Below, piece by piece: positions 22,328-33,532 of a stretch of 64,000 nt of DNA; position 1 is the stretch's first letter; the number at the start of each line of letters is the position of its first letter. Source of the DNA: Xiphydria camelus. Taxonomy: Eukaryota > Arthropoda > Insecta > Hymenoptera > Xiphydriidae. The notes beneath the pieces are model-generated. The model was not told where the DNA came from, searched no databases, and saw nothing but the letters and a program-made list of their open reading frames with translations. Location of the stretch: positions 26,742,955-26,806,954 of the forward strand of contig OY783191.1 of the NCBI GenBank assembly GCA_963678675.1, in the 5' to 3' direction. A program made the position numbers and the translations under genes.

Positions 22328-23300
22328 CCTTCACTGTATAATTTACAATTTTTTAAAAAATTGTCAATATCAGTTCTTTCATTACCAAATTAACCATCCA
22401 AAGTGCAAACTCAATACCACTAGATGTCGCCCCTCAACGTTTTGCATAGCGAATAGTCGGGGAGCCCGTGGTTGAAACGTGTAATTGTTTAAAGATATTG
22501 CTAATATTTTATTAGTATGTTGACCCTGAGATGTAAGTTGGATATCTCGAGTCAGCAGGTACAATACGGGGACATATGGCAGCGGCGCGGCGTTACAGTT
22601 GTTAAATTTTATGCTGTTGTGCAAGAGTTTATAAACGAGAGATATTTTGTTTATAAGTAGTCTAAGCAATGACGAGCTTAAAAATGTAAGTCAGACGGTG
22701 CAATATGAGAGCGTTATTAGTCAGCGCCACCCCAAACGTGTAGAAAATATAAGCTCTGTGCAATTGTTTAAAGATTGTTGAATTTTGGTACAATGTTACA
22801 CTAGTAAATGTAGTTCATGACTAAAGCAGTCAGACATCAAATTTTGGGGACCGACCTAGTCAGCAGGCAATAGAAGTACGCAGAAAATGCGCATGGATTC
22901 AAACATCATGGTCTCGTTTCCACTGCTCCGCGTGGTTTTTCGCCTATTTCATGAAATAAAAAAGTCAAATTTATGTAAACGTTCTAATGTTCTTATTTAT
23001 TATGGCTAGGTATTTTATGAATATGGATGTAAAATTTTGTTAACAGGTGGTTTATAAAATAGAACATTTGCCGTTCAAATTCGGTATCTAGTCATAATCT
23101 CATAAGCGATTATAGGTATATTATAAATATTAGCTATAAACATTAGCTATCACTTCTCTTGTTCGGCTATGAAGAGTCTTTCCCTTAGTAAATCTATTTA
23201 TTTTTAAAAGATAACGTAATAGAGCGAAGGAGTGGCTCTTTGACCATCGCTGGTTCACCCCCGAAACATTTGCCTTTCTCTTTTACAACCTTTCTCTTAT
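22328..23300 (+). other. No gene seen
   Basis: It holds the inverted partner (22430-22690) of 17600-17870 and AT-rich sequence. A short stretch at 23215-23290 resembles the reverse complement of 17510-17610. I see no coding sequence. Confidence 0.5.
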
Positions 23301-23338
23301 GGTGCCCATCCACGTACAGGCGGACTGCAGTCCCGGAC

Positions 23339-23915
23339 TGTGAGCGATCCCGCCTGTAGTCCAAATTTCGCCATACACGTACAGTTCGCCTGCAGTCCGT
23401 CGCCTGCAGTCCATCGAAACTGTTAGAAAACTGTGCGTGTGTGGCGGTTGATCTGCAGTCCAGGCTTGTCGTGCTAAACTTTTATTGATATGAAAAATTG
23501 TCTGTCAGTTGCACTCCACGCTCGTTCGACGCTCTCATTCCATGGGCACCGCTACGGTGCCCGGGCGGTTGATGCTTCCACTCGAGCGATGCCTCTACGG
23601 CATTCGGGCTGTTTGGTACTCGATATGTTTTATTTCCGATGTACGAAAAGATTAGCAGTGCTGCTACAGTGCCGTCTACAATTAAAAAGCGGAATCTGCA
23701 GGAACAGTAAAAACGAGAAAATTGATGCTGCAGTTCCGAACTCTGAGCGATCCCGCCTTCAGTCCAAATTTCACCATACACGTACAGTTCGCCTGCAGTC
23801 CGTCGCCTGCAGTCCGTCGAAACTGTCGGAAAACTGTGCGTGTGTGGCGGTTGATCTGCAGTTCAGGCCTGTCGTGCTGAACTTTCATCGATGTTAAAAA
23901 TTTTCTGTCAGTTCA
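23339..23915 (+). repeat. Subterminal direct duplication in the ISL2EU-like element
   Basis: Positions 23339-23510 recur at 23743-23915 with small changes; both contain TACACGTACAGTTCGCCTGC and GTGTGTGGCGGTTGATCTGC. The offset is about 404 bp. A related block lies near the right end (28300-28390). Confidence 0.88.
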
Positions 23916-23964
23916 GGGGGGTGGAAAGGTGATGGAGGGGGTGGAAAGAGGGAAGGGGAGGGGA

Positions 23965-23993
23965 GCGGCGGCGGCGGCGGCGGCGGCGGCGGC
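23965..23993 (+). repeat. (GCG)n microsatellite
   Basis: About ten GCG units inside a G-rich purine stretch (23930-23995). Confidence 0.92.
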
Positions 23994-24079
23994 GTCGTCG
24001 CGCTGGCTGGTATAGGCGATTGGTGGGGGACAGAGTTTTGAGTCGATCGTCGATCCGAAAAACTATTTTATATACTTAA

Positions 24080-24320
24080 CTAGCTGACCCGGCGAACTTC
24101 GTACCGCCTCAGAATCAATAAATGTGATAACGAAATGTATTTTAATTATATTTGAACTAATTTACAGCAAGGCATTTGCTTTCTGGAAACGAATCTATAT
24201 ATTCTGCTATTCATCGCGGAGACAAATCCAAGAGTCAAAAGTCACAAAAATCTGTCCAGCCATTCTTTAGTTATAAATTGTATAACTAACCCGACTTTAT
24301 TTTATATATACAGATAAAGA
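24080..24320 (+). repeat. Dispersed repeat beginning AGCTGACCCGGCGAACTTCG
   Basis: The opening phrase and ATCTGTCCAGCCATTCTTTA read like a widespread arthropod retroelement tail. I cannot assign it to a family from the sequence alone. It lies inside the ISL2EU-like element. Confidence 0.4.
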
Positions 24321-24360
24321 GATTTTTGTTACCAATAAAGGTACCTACTTCTCGAGTTTG

Positions 24361-24690
24361 CTAGGGTCTAATCAGAAAAACTACTAAATCTTCTTTGAAT
24401 TTATCATTTCGAAGTTCTTTCGAAAAGTCAGTTGGTCTAGCTTGTTTTGGACCACAGATGACGTACTCGTAATCAGTTTCGAAATCTCCTCGCAACGAAC
24501 GCTCGTAATCTTTGACTGAAGGCAGAGGATACCGATGAAAAACTATATGTACACGTGGAGCATCAGAACTGTATAGAATTTGTAGAATTTTCTTTGAAAT
24601 ATTGCCGAACTACTTTGGCACATCTTTAATACGACGAATTAAAAAAAATCCATCAACAATTATGACATCGATTGAGGGAGGTAATGTACT
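24361..24690 (-). pseudogene. Fragment of an uncharacterised arthropod protein family
   Basis: Read on the minus strand it gives SIDVIIVDGFFLIRRIKDVP, then a TAG, then FGNISKKILQILY, PSVKDYERSLRG and YVICGPKQARPTDFSKELRN, ending at a stop near 24361. I recognise this phrase pattern from multi-copy uncharacterised arthropod proteins but know no function for it. About 105 residues survive with one stop. The neighbours on both sides are repeats, so the rest of the gene is missing. Confidence 0.55.
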
Positions 24691-24821
24691 GTCATTTCGC
24701 AAATTTTTCGTCATCCTTCAATTTCTGAGCCGTTGAAACGTGAAACGCGGTATTGCATCATATACAGTTGTTACGTCAGGGACGTGGTAAGAGGGATCGA
24801 CTCAGGGAGAAATCCGAGCTA

Positions 24822-25300
24822 GTCCTATATTTTAACGAGCGATAAAGATACAAAGTTTGTGCTTAAAGTTCGAATGGCAAGCGATGGAACAACCGTAGTG
24901 TTCACGACGAAACCGAAATATACTGAGCGCGAGCGACGGAAGAGGCAACACGCGTCAGGAGTGCGAGCGACGGAAGAGGCCAAGCACTGAGAATAATGCA
25001 CGCGACGGAGGAGGCTATGCACTGATTGTAATAGTAATGCAAGCGACAGAAGAGGCTTTGCACTGTGAACGTTCCGTACGAGCGATTACGAATCGATTGA
25101 GCGCGAGCGACTAAAGAGGCTACGCGCATCAAGAGTGCAAGCGACAGAAGAGGCTTTGCACTGAGAACGTTACTGTTGAGCGATTACGAATCGACTGAGC
25201 GCAAGCGACTAAAGAGGCTACGCCGTCAAGAGTGCAAGCGACAGAAGAGGCTTTGCACTGAGAGAACTGTTCGGTTTGGTGATTGAGAATCGACTGACGC
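24822..25300 (+). repeat. Irregular repeats of GCGAGCGACGGAAGAGGC type
   Basis: About eight copies of a GCAAGCGACAGAAGAGGCT-like block alternate with CACTGAGAACG and GAGCGATTACGAATCGA blocks, partly as a roughly 110-bp higher-order unit. It could be the untranslated leader of a retroelement. I see no coding sequence. Confidence 0.7.
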
Positions 25301-25764
25301 TACGGCAAGGCGGGGGCTACGTTTTCTACCCTGACGCGACCCGTAGGAATATTCGAAGGGGAGGGTGTACCTCTGCGTTTCGGTGTTAATTCAAAAGTCG
25401 GCATTACCGCGAATTGCCCCTACGTACCGTTAAGGAGTATTAAGGAAGCGTGCCGAGATCTACTTCATTAAGTGTTAATTGGAGAACTGTCGACGTCGAA
25501 TTTCTTAGATAATCCCGGTTGCACATCCGGCGGCCGAATTCTTAGAAGGAAAAACGCCCGAATTGGGGGGACGGTACTTGACCTGCCCGAGGACCCGTTA
25601 GGTCAACCGTTGTAGCGCCTTGGCCGTAACAACAGTTAAACAGTGGTATCTACAATAACCGTCGGTGCACATACCGCTTTTTACCCCTAAGCAGTTAGCA
25701 TATACCGTATTTAGATCATCGAAATGTTAAAGGGTGTATAGCCGGATAAGCATATGAAAACTAC
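25301..25764 (+). other. GC-moderate DNA without a recognised gene
   Basis: Possibly the continuation of the retroelement leader or LTR suggested by the repeats before it. No paired LTR is visible in the window. Confidence 0.35.
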
Positions 25765-26085
25765 CCCCGCTTGAATTTCTCGCTTGAATTAAAAAGGAAG
25801 AAATCGTACTATTTGAATTCCCACTTCTTAATTTGATAAGAAATACAACAACCGCTTAAAGCACTGATCGATTATCATTATCGCGCATAGAAGGAAGTAT
25901 ATTTCGTATTTCATTTATATTTTTATATGAGAAACCAGTCAGTAACTTCACTTGATCTTCAGGATAAGAGAAATTACTTATTATTCCTATACCCCGACAG
26001 CAAAGCGTGGATTTACACGCTAGCCGCACGCAGTGCTGCCACGTAGTGGCACCACTGTGGTCTCACCGTGGCGTGATCGCGTGGC

Positions 26086-26305
26086 GTACACCCGGGCTCA
26101 CGGAATCTGTCGCTGGTGACTTTTTTTAAATGTTATTTTTAAACGTACTAACCAATGATTAATCAATCCTCGTGCTTTCATTAACGAGAGTAGACGTCAC
26201 CGTAGCTAATGAGGGCATGAGAATTAATTGTTCACTGGTTAGTACGTTTAAAAATAAGGTTTAAAAAAAGTCACCAGCGACAGATTCCGTGAGCACGGGT
26301 GTACA
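26086..26305. mobile_element. Foldback MITE inside element H
   Basis: Inverted arms CTCACGGAATCTGTCGCTGG and complement, continuing to AACGTACTAACCA and its complement around a central TGATTAATCAATCCTCG region. A related single arm lies at 52035-52110. Confidence 0.82.
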
Positions 26306-27135
26306 CAAACTAAAAGCACCGTGGCTACACAGTGAACACACTGAGTGGTTCACAGCGTAAAAACACAGTAGTTACACTCAGTGCAGTCAAGGTGCCTTTT
26401 CGACGTGCACACTTCGTAAATTTACCGACCATGAATGTCGGTAACTTCATTGTCTTCACAAAATTTTTAACACGTTTGCTGCCGCCGGCTCCGATCGGAG
26501 CCAGTCGACACTTCGCGCCTGTGCCGCCGGCTCCGATCGGAGACACATTGACGTGCACATTACATTATTCAGTCTGTTACCGGCACTGAGCGCGATGCAA
26601 TCAATCGATTTAGATCTAAATAGATAGATTTAGATCTAAAAGTGGCAGCGAATGTGTTAAATTAGAAAATAACAAAATTGATATAATAATAGGTTTGTTC
26701 CCAGAAAGCAATTTGTGACTAGTTACAAATTTTTATCTGCGGATGTGTACGGTTGTAAATTTACAATTAATTGATTTCACACCCCGATAGAAGAATTTTT
26801 AAATTAGAAAATAACAAAATTGATATTATAATAATGTTTCAAACAGTGCAAATTATACTGAATTATTTCATAAATAATGAATAATTAATTATCATAATCG
26901 CTACTGTTTTGAAAAAGAAAGTATCAAATTATTTTTAAAAATTTAATGAGATATATATATATAAACCGGCCTTTACACAATGCAACACTGAGATATCTCG
27001 GCAAAAATATTTAAAATTTAGTTTACGTTTGACATAGCTCGAAATCGGCTTTCGGCTTTATCTCACTAGTCACAGTACTGTTGCTTTCAGGTATCGATAT
27101 TATATGTATAACTTAGTCGACCTCCACCACAAAGA

Positions 27136-27214
27136 GTCGATGGCGCAATTGGTAGAATGCGAGAAGCGTTCCCAGTCTTCTAAAGATCGCAGGTTCGAGT
27201 CCTGGCCGGGTCGG
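27136..27214 (+). repeat. tRNA-Arg-related SINE head
   Basis: TGGCGCAATTGG fits a pol III A box and GGTTCGAGTCC (27192-27202) is an exact B box, with an anticodon-arm-like CAGTCTTCTAAAGATCG between them. The acceptor ends do not pair (GTCGATG against GGGTCGG), and an A run and (CT)n follow, so this is a tRNA-derived repeat and not a working tRNA gene. Confidence 0.7.
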
Positions 27215-28398
27215 GTTTGAGAAAAAAAAACCGACACTCTCTCTCTCTCTCTCTCTAGTAGGCGGATAAGGCAGGCGGGAAATCCTACTTTATCGCCCCC
27301 TTTTTGCAAAATTCTACCTACTTTTACCATCGTACTTACACTGCGTGACTGCAGTGTGGCTTCACGGTGCACAGACAGAGGGACACCCCAGTGCATGCAC
27401 TCGAATGCACCGCGTGAAAGCAGGGTGCAGTCACTGTGGTGCCACTTTGCTATCGGGGTAAGTAAAGAATCGCGGCCTCCAGCAAGATTATCTAACAATT
27501 TTTGTACATCAGAGGTTTCTACAAAACTTGAATTAAAAATCATTTTGAAAAGGAACAGATCGTCTTCGTAGAACTTTTCTTTGATCAAATGATTTTTGCA
27601 GCATCGATTTTCAATAGGAATAAATACTCTTTGTTTAATATACGCTTGCTTTCGAGCTTCAAAAGGAATGACAGTTATGTTGTTCGTTGATCCGCAAACA
27701 CCGCAATACTTATGCGTAGAAACAACTCTTGGCAATAATAATTCGATACGTTCGGATTGAATCTCTTCATTTCCACGATGTAAATTAAATTCATAATCAG
27801 GATTATCTGTACATTGGCATTCTTTTACCTAAAAACGTTGCCGATTTCTCGTATGTCGCTAACTTAACAACATAATTATAAGGAACAAAATAAGCTTCTC
27901 TTTTCTCACAACCATGTTAAATATTAGACATAAGGGGTATAGATGCAAAACCCGCCAAGTTCATTTTTGTCAAATTTGAGGTAGATACGGGAATTTGTTC
28001 TTTATAAGTACGTGCATAAGGTCGAACATAATTTAGGTGCAAATTCCACCTTAAACCGTTAATAATAATATAAAGTAGAAAATACGCTTGCCAATGCAAG
28101 GCAATGGCCGTCTGCACCAGTTTTTGACGTTTCCTGTGAATTGCTATAAATGTGACTTGGCGGGTTTGGCATCTATACCCCTCATATATTTCTTCTTCCA
28201 AACACAATTGATCGAACTGAACTGACTCATGAACTGTGCGTGCATGGCGAATCATCCGGCGGCCTGCAGTCCCTGGACTGTCCGGCGACGGCCTGCAGTC
28301 CGCAGAACTGTACGTGTGTGGCCAATGACAGTTCGGGACTGCAGATCAGAACTGTCAGTCCACGGACTGCAGTCCGCCTGTACGTGAATGGGCACCAT

Positions 28399-28924
28399 TA
28401 TAACATGGGCGTTCATCGAGCGGTCCTACGAACGCCGACGAACGACCGTACAGAATGTACCTACTGAGGTGCTCACCACCCATGCTCAGATATTCTCTTC
28501 TCTTTTGGCAGTTTTTCCGCCCACCGCTCCTTCGTTTTATTACATGCCATTACTGTTAATTATAAGTCAACCTTCAGTCAGTCAACCCTCAGTCTTCCAC
28601 CAGATATTCATCGATCAGTGCTGCATCTTTCGTCCATTGTCGTTCCTAATCAGTGCGCGTCGTTCGGATAATCAAAATCTCGCGTTTTCGAACTCTAATT
28701 CTCTTACGAACTTTCTGTAAGTATTTCTCTATAAGAATATACTCGTACGACTGTCTTGCTATTCCTACTCGGTACGATCTTCCCTTCACTTCAGAACAGT
28801 TCCAAAGTTTCAAAGCCGGGTTCACATTACTAATTACTAAAAATTTATAAAAATTCGTACACACTAAAAATTCAGATTTGAAATCTACAAAAATTTCACT
28901 GGTTCAGAAGTTCAAAGAAATGTA
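28399..28924 (+). other. No recognised gene
   Basis: Short ORFs only (for example 28388-28720 plus strand), without domain signals. I see no repeats. Confidence 0.45.
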
Positions 28925-29760
28925 CAGGGTGGACCAGGTTAGACGTCATTTTTTTATATGTGATAGAACAACAAAAAAAAGTAGACTTTCATAAGAAAAT
29001 TTTTTTCAAAAATGTTTCCTAACAAAGATACAGGGTGTCAAAGTTTCGAAAAAAAAATGATTTTCTCATCATAACTTCTAAACTACTCGATCGATTTCCA
29101 TAAAATTTCGCACACAGGCTAATGTAGAATAGCTCTAAGCAATAATTAAATAATTTTTAAAAATTCTCCAGTGGCGTAGATACTAGGGGCCGGTACCCCC
29201 CTTTCCCCCTCCCAATTTTCGGCGCTACTGGATATTTTGCAAAGAAAATTTAATTATTGGATTCCCCGTTTAATTTAGAGCAAAAAATCACCCTTGCAAT
29301 TTTTTGATTTATGGCTTCGTTTTTGAGATATTTATTTTAATTTATAGAGTTGCGAGCAGGCCAAAGTTAGGTTGAACTCCATTAATTGTGATATGTGATA
29401 GAGCAACAAAAAAAAATAGATTCTCATGAGAAAATTTTTTTCGAAAATGTTTCCTAACAAAGATATAGGGTGTCAAAGTTTCAACGCTGCTGCGTACAAC
29501 CGATTCTCGAGTCATGATGACGCGGCTGCAAACCCCCACTCCCTATCTTACTATCAAGTTTCAACGTTACTGCGCACATCCGATTCCTGGAGTCCTTGAG
29601 ACATGATGACGTCAGCTCCGAGCAATCTTGCTATCAAATTTCGCTGACTAGCGTGTACAGGCTCGGTCTTGCTCCGGGCAACCTCGCTATAAAATTTCAA
29701 CGCTACTGTGCATGTCCGATAGACTATTTATGAAATGGTTGGGTTTCAATGATTCACACA
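28925..29760 (+). repeat. Imperfect repeats containing ACAGGGTGTCAAAGTTTC
   Basis: Block 28960-29050 recurs at 29393-29482 (ATGTTTCCTAACAAAGATA, GGGTGTCAAAGTTTC). From 29482 to 29720 there are about three divergent units of roughly 90-110 bp with TTTCAACGCTACTGCGCA and GATGACG. No gene. Confidence 0.7.
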
Positions 29761-29872
29761 ACAGTTGGATATAATATAATAATAATAAAAGCGGTTAGGA
29801 CGCTAATCATCCCTGAACGCCACCGAAAACTTAATAGTTTTATTGTAGCCCCGCTGTGATTAGGGGTGTACC

Positions 29873-32800
29873 TTAGATTTGCATCTTGGCCTTTTTGGCC
29901 AGTCCACATATCCATTCCACCCCTAGCTCTCTAGCCCTTTCCAGGCTAGGAAAAGCCTCGCCTATCAGACGGTGTCTATAAGCCCCTAGTGCTGGACATT
30001 CCAGCAGCAAGTGCTGGGCATCTTCCCTCTCCACTTTGCAGTATCGACATCTATCCGTTTCCGATAGACCTAGTCTCCTGCAGTGTGAGTTGAATTTTCC
30101 GTGACCAGTTAATAATCTGATTGTAATGCTCAGGCTTATCCTGTTCATGTTCACTAGAAACCTGGCTCTCTTTTGTGCTAGGCGAGGCATTAGATTCCTC
30201 GCCTGTCTGCCCGTTCCTAGATTAGTCCACCGGTGAAAATGCTCCCTGTGGAATTTCCTCTTAATCTCTAACCTGCCCATGGCAAAGGGGACTCCCACTG
30301 GCATGAGGTTCTCCTTTCTGGTACCCTCTTTCGCCAGTACGTCCGCTATCTCGTTACCATGGACTCCTGTGTGTCCGGGGACCCAAGCAAGAGTAATCTT
30401 GTTGGTTTTCCCTAGAATCTCTAGCACTTCCATAGTCTCCCACACAATCTGTGAATTTGTGCTTGTCCTGTGGAGTGCTTTTATAGCAGCTTGACTGTCA
30501 GACCAAATATAAATATACTTGTTCGCAGTGCGCTGCTCTACAAGTAGTTCCAGGCAGTGTTTTATTGCCAAGACTTCCGCCTGGAACACTGTGGCTTTGT
30601 CTCCCAGGGCGATACTTACCCTGAAGTCTTCTTGAGGTCCAAAGATTCCCGCCCCAAAGCGACCCCCGTACCCCGACCCATCGGTGTACCAGTGCCTGAC
30701 TGTGGGACCCGGAGTCCTCTTACTCATTTCCCAGTGATTCCTCTCAGGTAGGTAGACCACAAAGGCCTTCCTGATCTGGTATTTCCTGGCTATCTTATCC
30801 TGTCTCAAGGACATAGATCCTTGATCAAGCACGCCTAGTCTGGTGTGTGCTGTCCTTGCCCTGGTCCACTCCCCAAGACAGTTCATCCTGTATGCACAGA
30901 GTTCCGCTCTTTCTCTTATCAAAAGGTCAAGAGGCAGTACATCAAGTGCCACCTCTAGGGCCTCAGTTGGTGTGGATCTCATCGCCCCTGTTGCAGCCCT
31001 CAGGAACACGCCCTGAAGGGCTTTCAACCGGTTTTTTGATTCGATCCTCCCTACTCTTGGCCACCAAATCACTGCTGCATACAGTAATCTTGGCAGTAAC
31101 ACCATTTTGTACAGCCACAGACAGACCCTGGGACTAAAGCCCCAGTTTCTGCCCATTGCTCTTCTGCATGCCCATAGCGAGGCATATACCTTCGCGATCT
31201 GGCATGCGATATGTTCTTTCCAATGCAACTTGGTGTCTAAGACGACACCCAAGTATTTTTGTGTTCTGACATACTCGATGTTTGTCCCCCTGAACCTTAA
31301 TGGTTCCGGGTACTCCACCTTGTATTTTCTAGTGAATATCATGGCAGACACTTTCTCCGGGTTCACCGAGAGATTGGTCTTTTTACACCATTCATCCACT
31401 GTTCGTACGGCACAGTTCATTCTGTCCCTTAGTACACTAAGGAAGTTGCCCCTGACCACAACCGCAGCATCATCTGCATAGCCATGGACCAGGAATCCTT
31501 CCCTCCTCAGTAGTTCTAAGAGTTCGTCCACTACGAGGCACCACAGTAGAGGTGATAAAACCCCTCCCTGCGGACATCCTCCCGATGGTCGCCCCCTTAC
31601 CTCTATATCATCTTTCTTGGCGATCACCAATCTGTTCGCCAACATGCTCCGAGTCCAGTCTATTAGTGTTTCTGGTATCCCTCTACTAGACATGGCCTCG
31701 GTTATTACATTGTATCCGGTGCGATCAAACGCTCCTTCAATGTCTATGAAGAGTGCCATAGCATAGCCCCCTTCCTCTATCTGTTCCCCCACCCTTGCCA
31801 CAAGGTGGTGTAGGGCAGTCTCTGTGGATCTGCCTTCCCTATAGGCATATTGTGCAGGGGATAGAGGTCGTTCGGCTATGTATGAACTCTTAATGTGTCT
31901 ATCCATAAGCCTTTCCAAGGTTTTCAACACAAAGGAAGTTAGGCTTATGGGTCTGAAATCTCTTGGCTTAATATAGCCGTTTTTTCCGGGTTTGGGTATG
32001 AAGGCAATCCTTGCCTCTCCCCAGACCCTTGGAACTGTACCAAGAGCAACACTAGCTCTAAGCAGTTTAGTTAATAGTCCAATTATGACTTCTAGACCCC
32101 TTTGAAGCATTAGGGGGTAGATGCCATCTGGACCTGGTGACTTCAGTGGTTTGAATGTACTAACAGCCCATTCAACCGCCTGAGGGTATACAATTTTAGC
32201 AGCAAGAGCCCAGTTTGGTGCTCTTTGCCCATACCTGCTCTCTTGCCTCCATTCTCTCGTTCTTTCAAAGCCCGGAAAGTGCTCCTCAAGCAGGAGCTCC
32301 AGATTTTCCTCCGTGCTCGAAGTATATTGTCCGTCTGGTTTGATTAAACAACCCACATTTGCGTTGTTCTTTCCCCCCAATACTTTAACTAGTCTGGAGG
32401 CCTCAGCATACTCCTCAATGCTGCTGCTGAATTTCCTCCAGCCTGTTTTCCTAGCATGTGCCAGTTCTTTATTATATTTTCTCTGAGGGGATCTTCTCTC
32501 CTCCAGTGCTTTTTCTTTCTTGGTTAGGTCTTTAGCGTTCTTGACCTTATTCCAAGCTTTCCTTAACAGGCCTCTAGTTGAGGCCAGCTTGTTATTCCAC
32601 CAGTTGACCTTTTTGGTTCCCTTGGGGATATTTTCTACACTGCAAGCCTCGTATGACAGTCTCAGCGCCTCTGCGAAACGTCCGGCCGCCACCTCGAGCT
32701 GATTCTTATTGCAGAACCGGGTAGGTACGTCCTGGATCCTCTGTTTTAGTTCCTTCACGTACCTATCCCAGTCTGTCTTTTTAGGGTTCCTTTTAGAGGC

Positions 32801-33512
32801 CCCCTCCCGATGCCCTTTTATCGTAAGAAACACCTGGCTCTGGTCTGATCCTGAAGGTTCTTTGGAAACCCTCCAGTCCCCCACTTAATCCAGTACTCCC
32901 GCAGAACATAGGGTAATATCCAGCACTTCATGTCTCCTTCGGTCCATGAAGGTAGGTTCATTTCCCCTGTTCAGTATAGACAGATCTGATGCCAGGATGT
33001 ATTCGTGAAGGGATTCTCCCCTAGCATATTGGTGTTAGTGCTCCCCCATCCTACATGATGGAAGTTCGCGTCGCACCCCACCAGGAGTTCACCCTTCCTT
33101 TTCCTCACCTCTTTTACTAGGTTTTTGAGTTCCCTTGTAGGTGGAGGTTCTGCTGAGTCATAGGGTAAGTACGCTGACCCTATGATAAACTCTAGTTTGC
33201 TTCCACTCCTGTCTGCCAGGTTTACCCTAGCTACCGCCAGGTCTCCGCAGCTCAGTTGTGGAATGAAAACCGCCTGCACTCCCTTTACAAGAATGCACAG
33301 GCTCTAATCTTATCCTCAGAGTTCGTGAAGAGTAAGCTCCCGCTTCCTCCAAGTCCTCTTATAGCACCATTTACCACCCACGGTTCTTGTATTAGTGCTA
33401 TGCCTGTGTGCATCTTCGCTAGCTCCTTGACCAATATGGCCGAGGCGCTTTTACTATGATGCAAGTTAATTTGTACAACATTGAGTGTCGAGTGAGCCAT
33501 ATCTGGGTTCAC
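29873..33512 (-). pseudogene. LINE ORF2: endonuclease, RT and RNase H
   Basis: The endonuclease begins VVQINLHHSKSASAILVKEL with IQEPWV, GCDANFHHVGWG and, in shifted frames, LDITLCSAGV and WRVSKEPSGSD. RT motifs are PGPDGIYPLML, RDFRPISLTSF, DIEGAFD, GCPQGGVLSPLLW and catalytic YADD. RNase H shows YTDGSG, AEVLAIKHC, SDSQAAIKAL and EIADVLAKEG, so all four acidic residues are present. A C-terminal CRYC...H...C finger follows (CRYCKVEREDAQHLLLEC). The breaks are a frameshift at about 33280, another near 33000 and a TAA at about 32886. From 32884 to the end, 1003 codons are open and look intact. Confidence 0.92.
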
Positions 33513-33532
33513 CCGTCTTTCTCAATTTTGTC

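Larger units (their letters stand above)
25991..27459. mobile_element. Nested element H (ACCCCGACAGCAAAG ends)
   Basis: The left end ACCCCGACAGCAAAG and right end CTTTGCTATCGGGGT are inverted, with further similarity inward (GTGGCACCAC and CAGTCACTGTGGTGCCAC). It interrupts the transposase between LAGGRDSLL and YPEDQVKLLTG. It contains a foldback, a palindromic AGATTTAGATCTAAA tract near 26606-26640, and a tRNA-related segment. It has no transposase. Confidence 0.65.
25765..27828 (-). pseudogene. ISL2EU-like transposase, split by a nested element
   Basis: The first segment (27828 to 27460) begins at a likely splice acceptor (CGTTTTTAG) and reads ECQCTDNPDYEFNLH, YCGVCGSTNNITVIPFEARK, ENRCCKNHL and KLLDNLAGGRDSLL, a Cys/His-rich N-terminal domain I associate with ISL2EU-type transposases. 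A nested element (25991-27459) then intervenes. The second segment (25990 to about 25765) reads YPEDQVKLLTGFSYKNINEI and VVVFLIKLRSGNSNSTISSL, the helical region before a DDE domain. The DDE core is not seen. The AT-flanked termini around it support the assignment. Confidence 0.6.
23301..28396 (-). mobile_element. ISL2EU-like (PIF/Harbinger) element with AT duplication
   Basis: Terminal inverted repeats GGTGCCCATCCACGTACAGG (left) and its near complement (right, 28362-28396), each followed by CGGACTGCAGTCC. AT flanks both ends (23299-23300 and 28397-28398). A 2-bp AT duplication is the reported hallmark of the ISL2EU group. Many CTGCAGTCC copies lie near both ends. The interior holds a broken transposase (minus strand) and several later insertions, so this is a dead copy. 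Confidence 0.75.

Noticed and set aside
27136..27214. Functional tRNA-Arg gene
   Set aside because: The acceptor stem does not pair properly and the segment is followed by an A run and (CT)n inside a nested repeat, as in SINEs.
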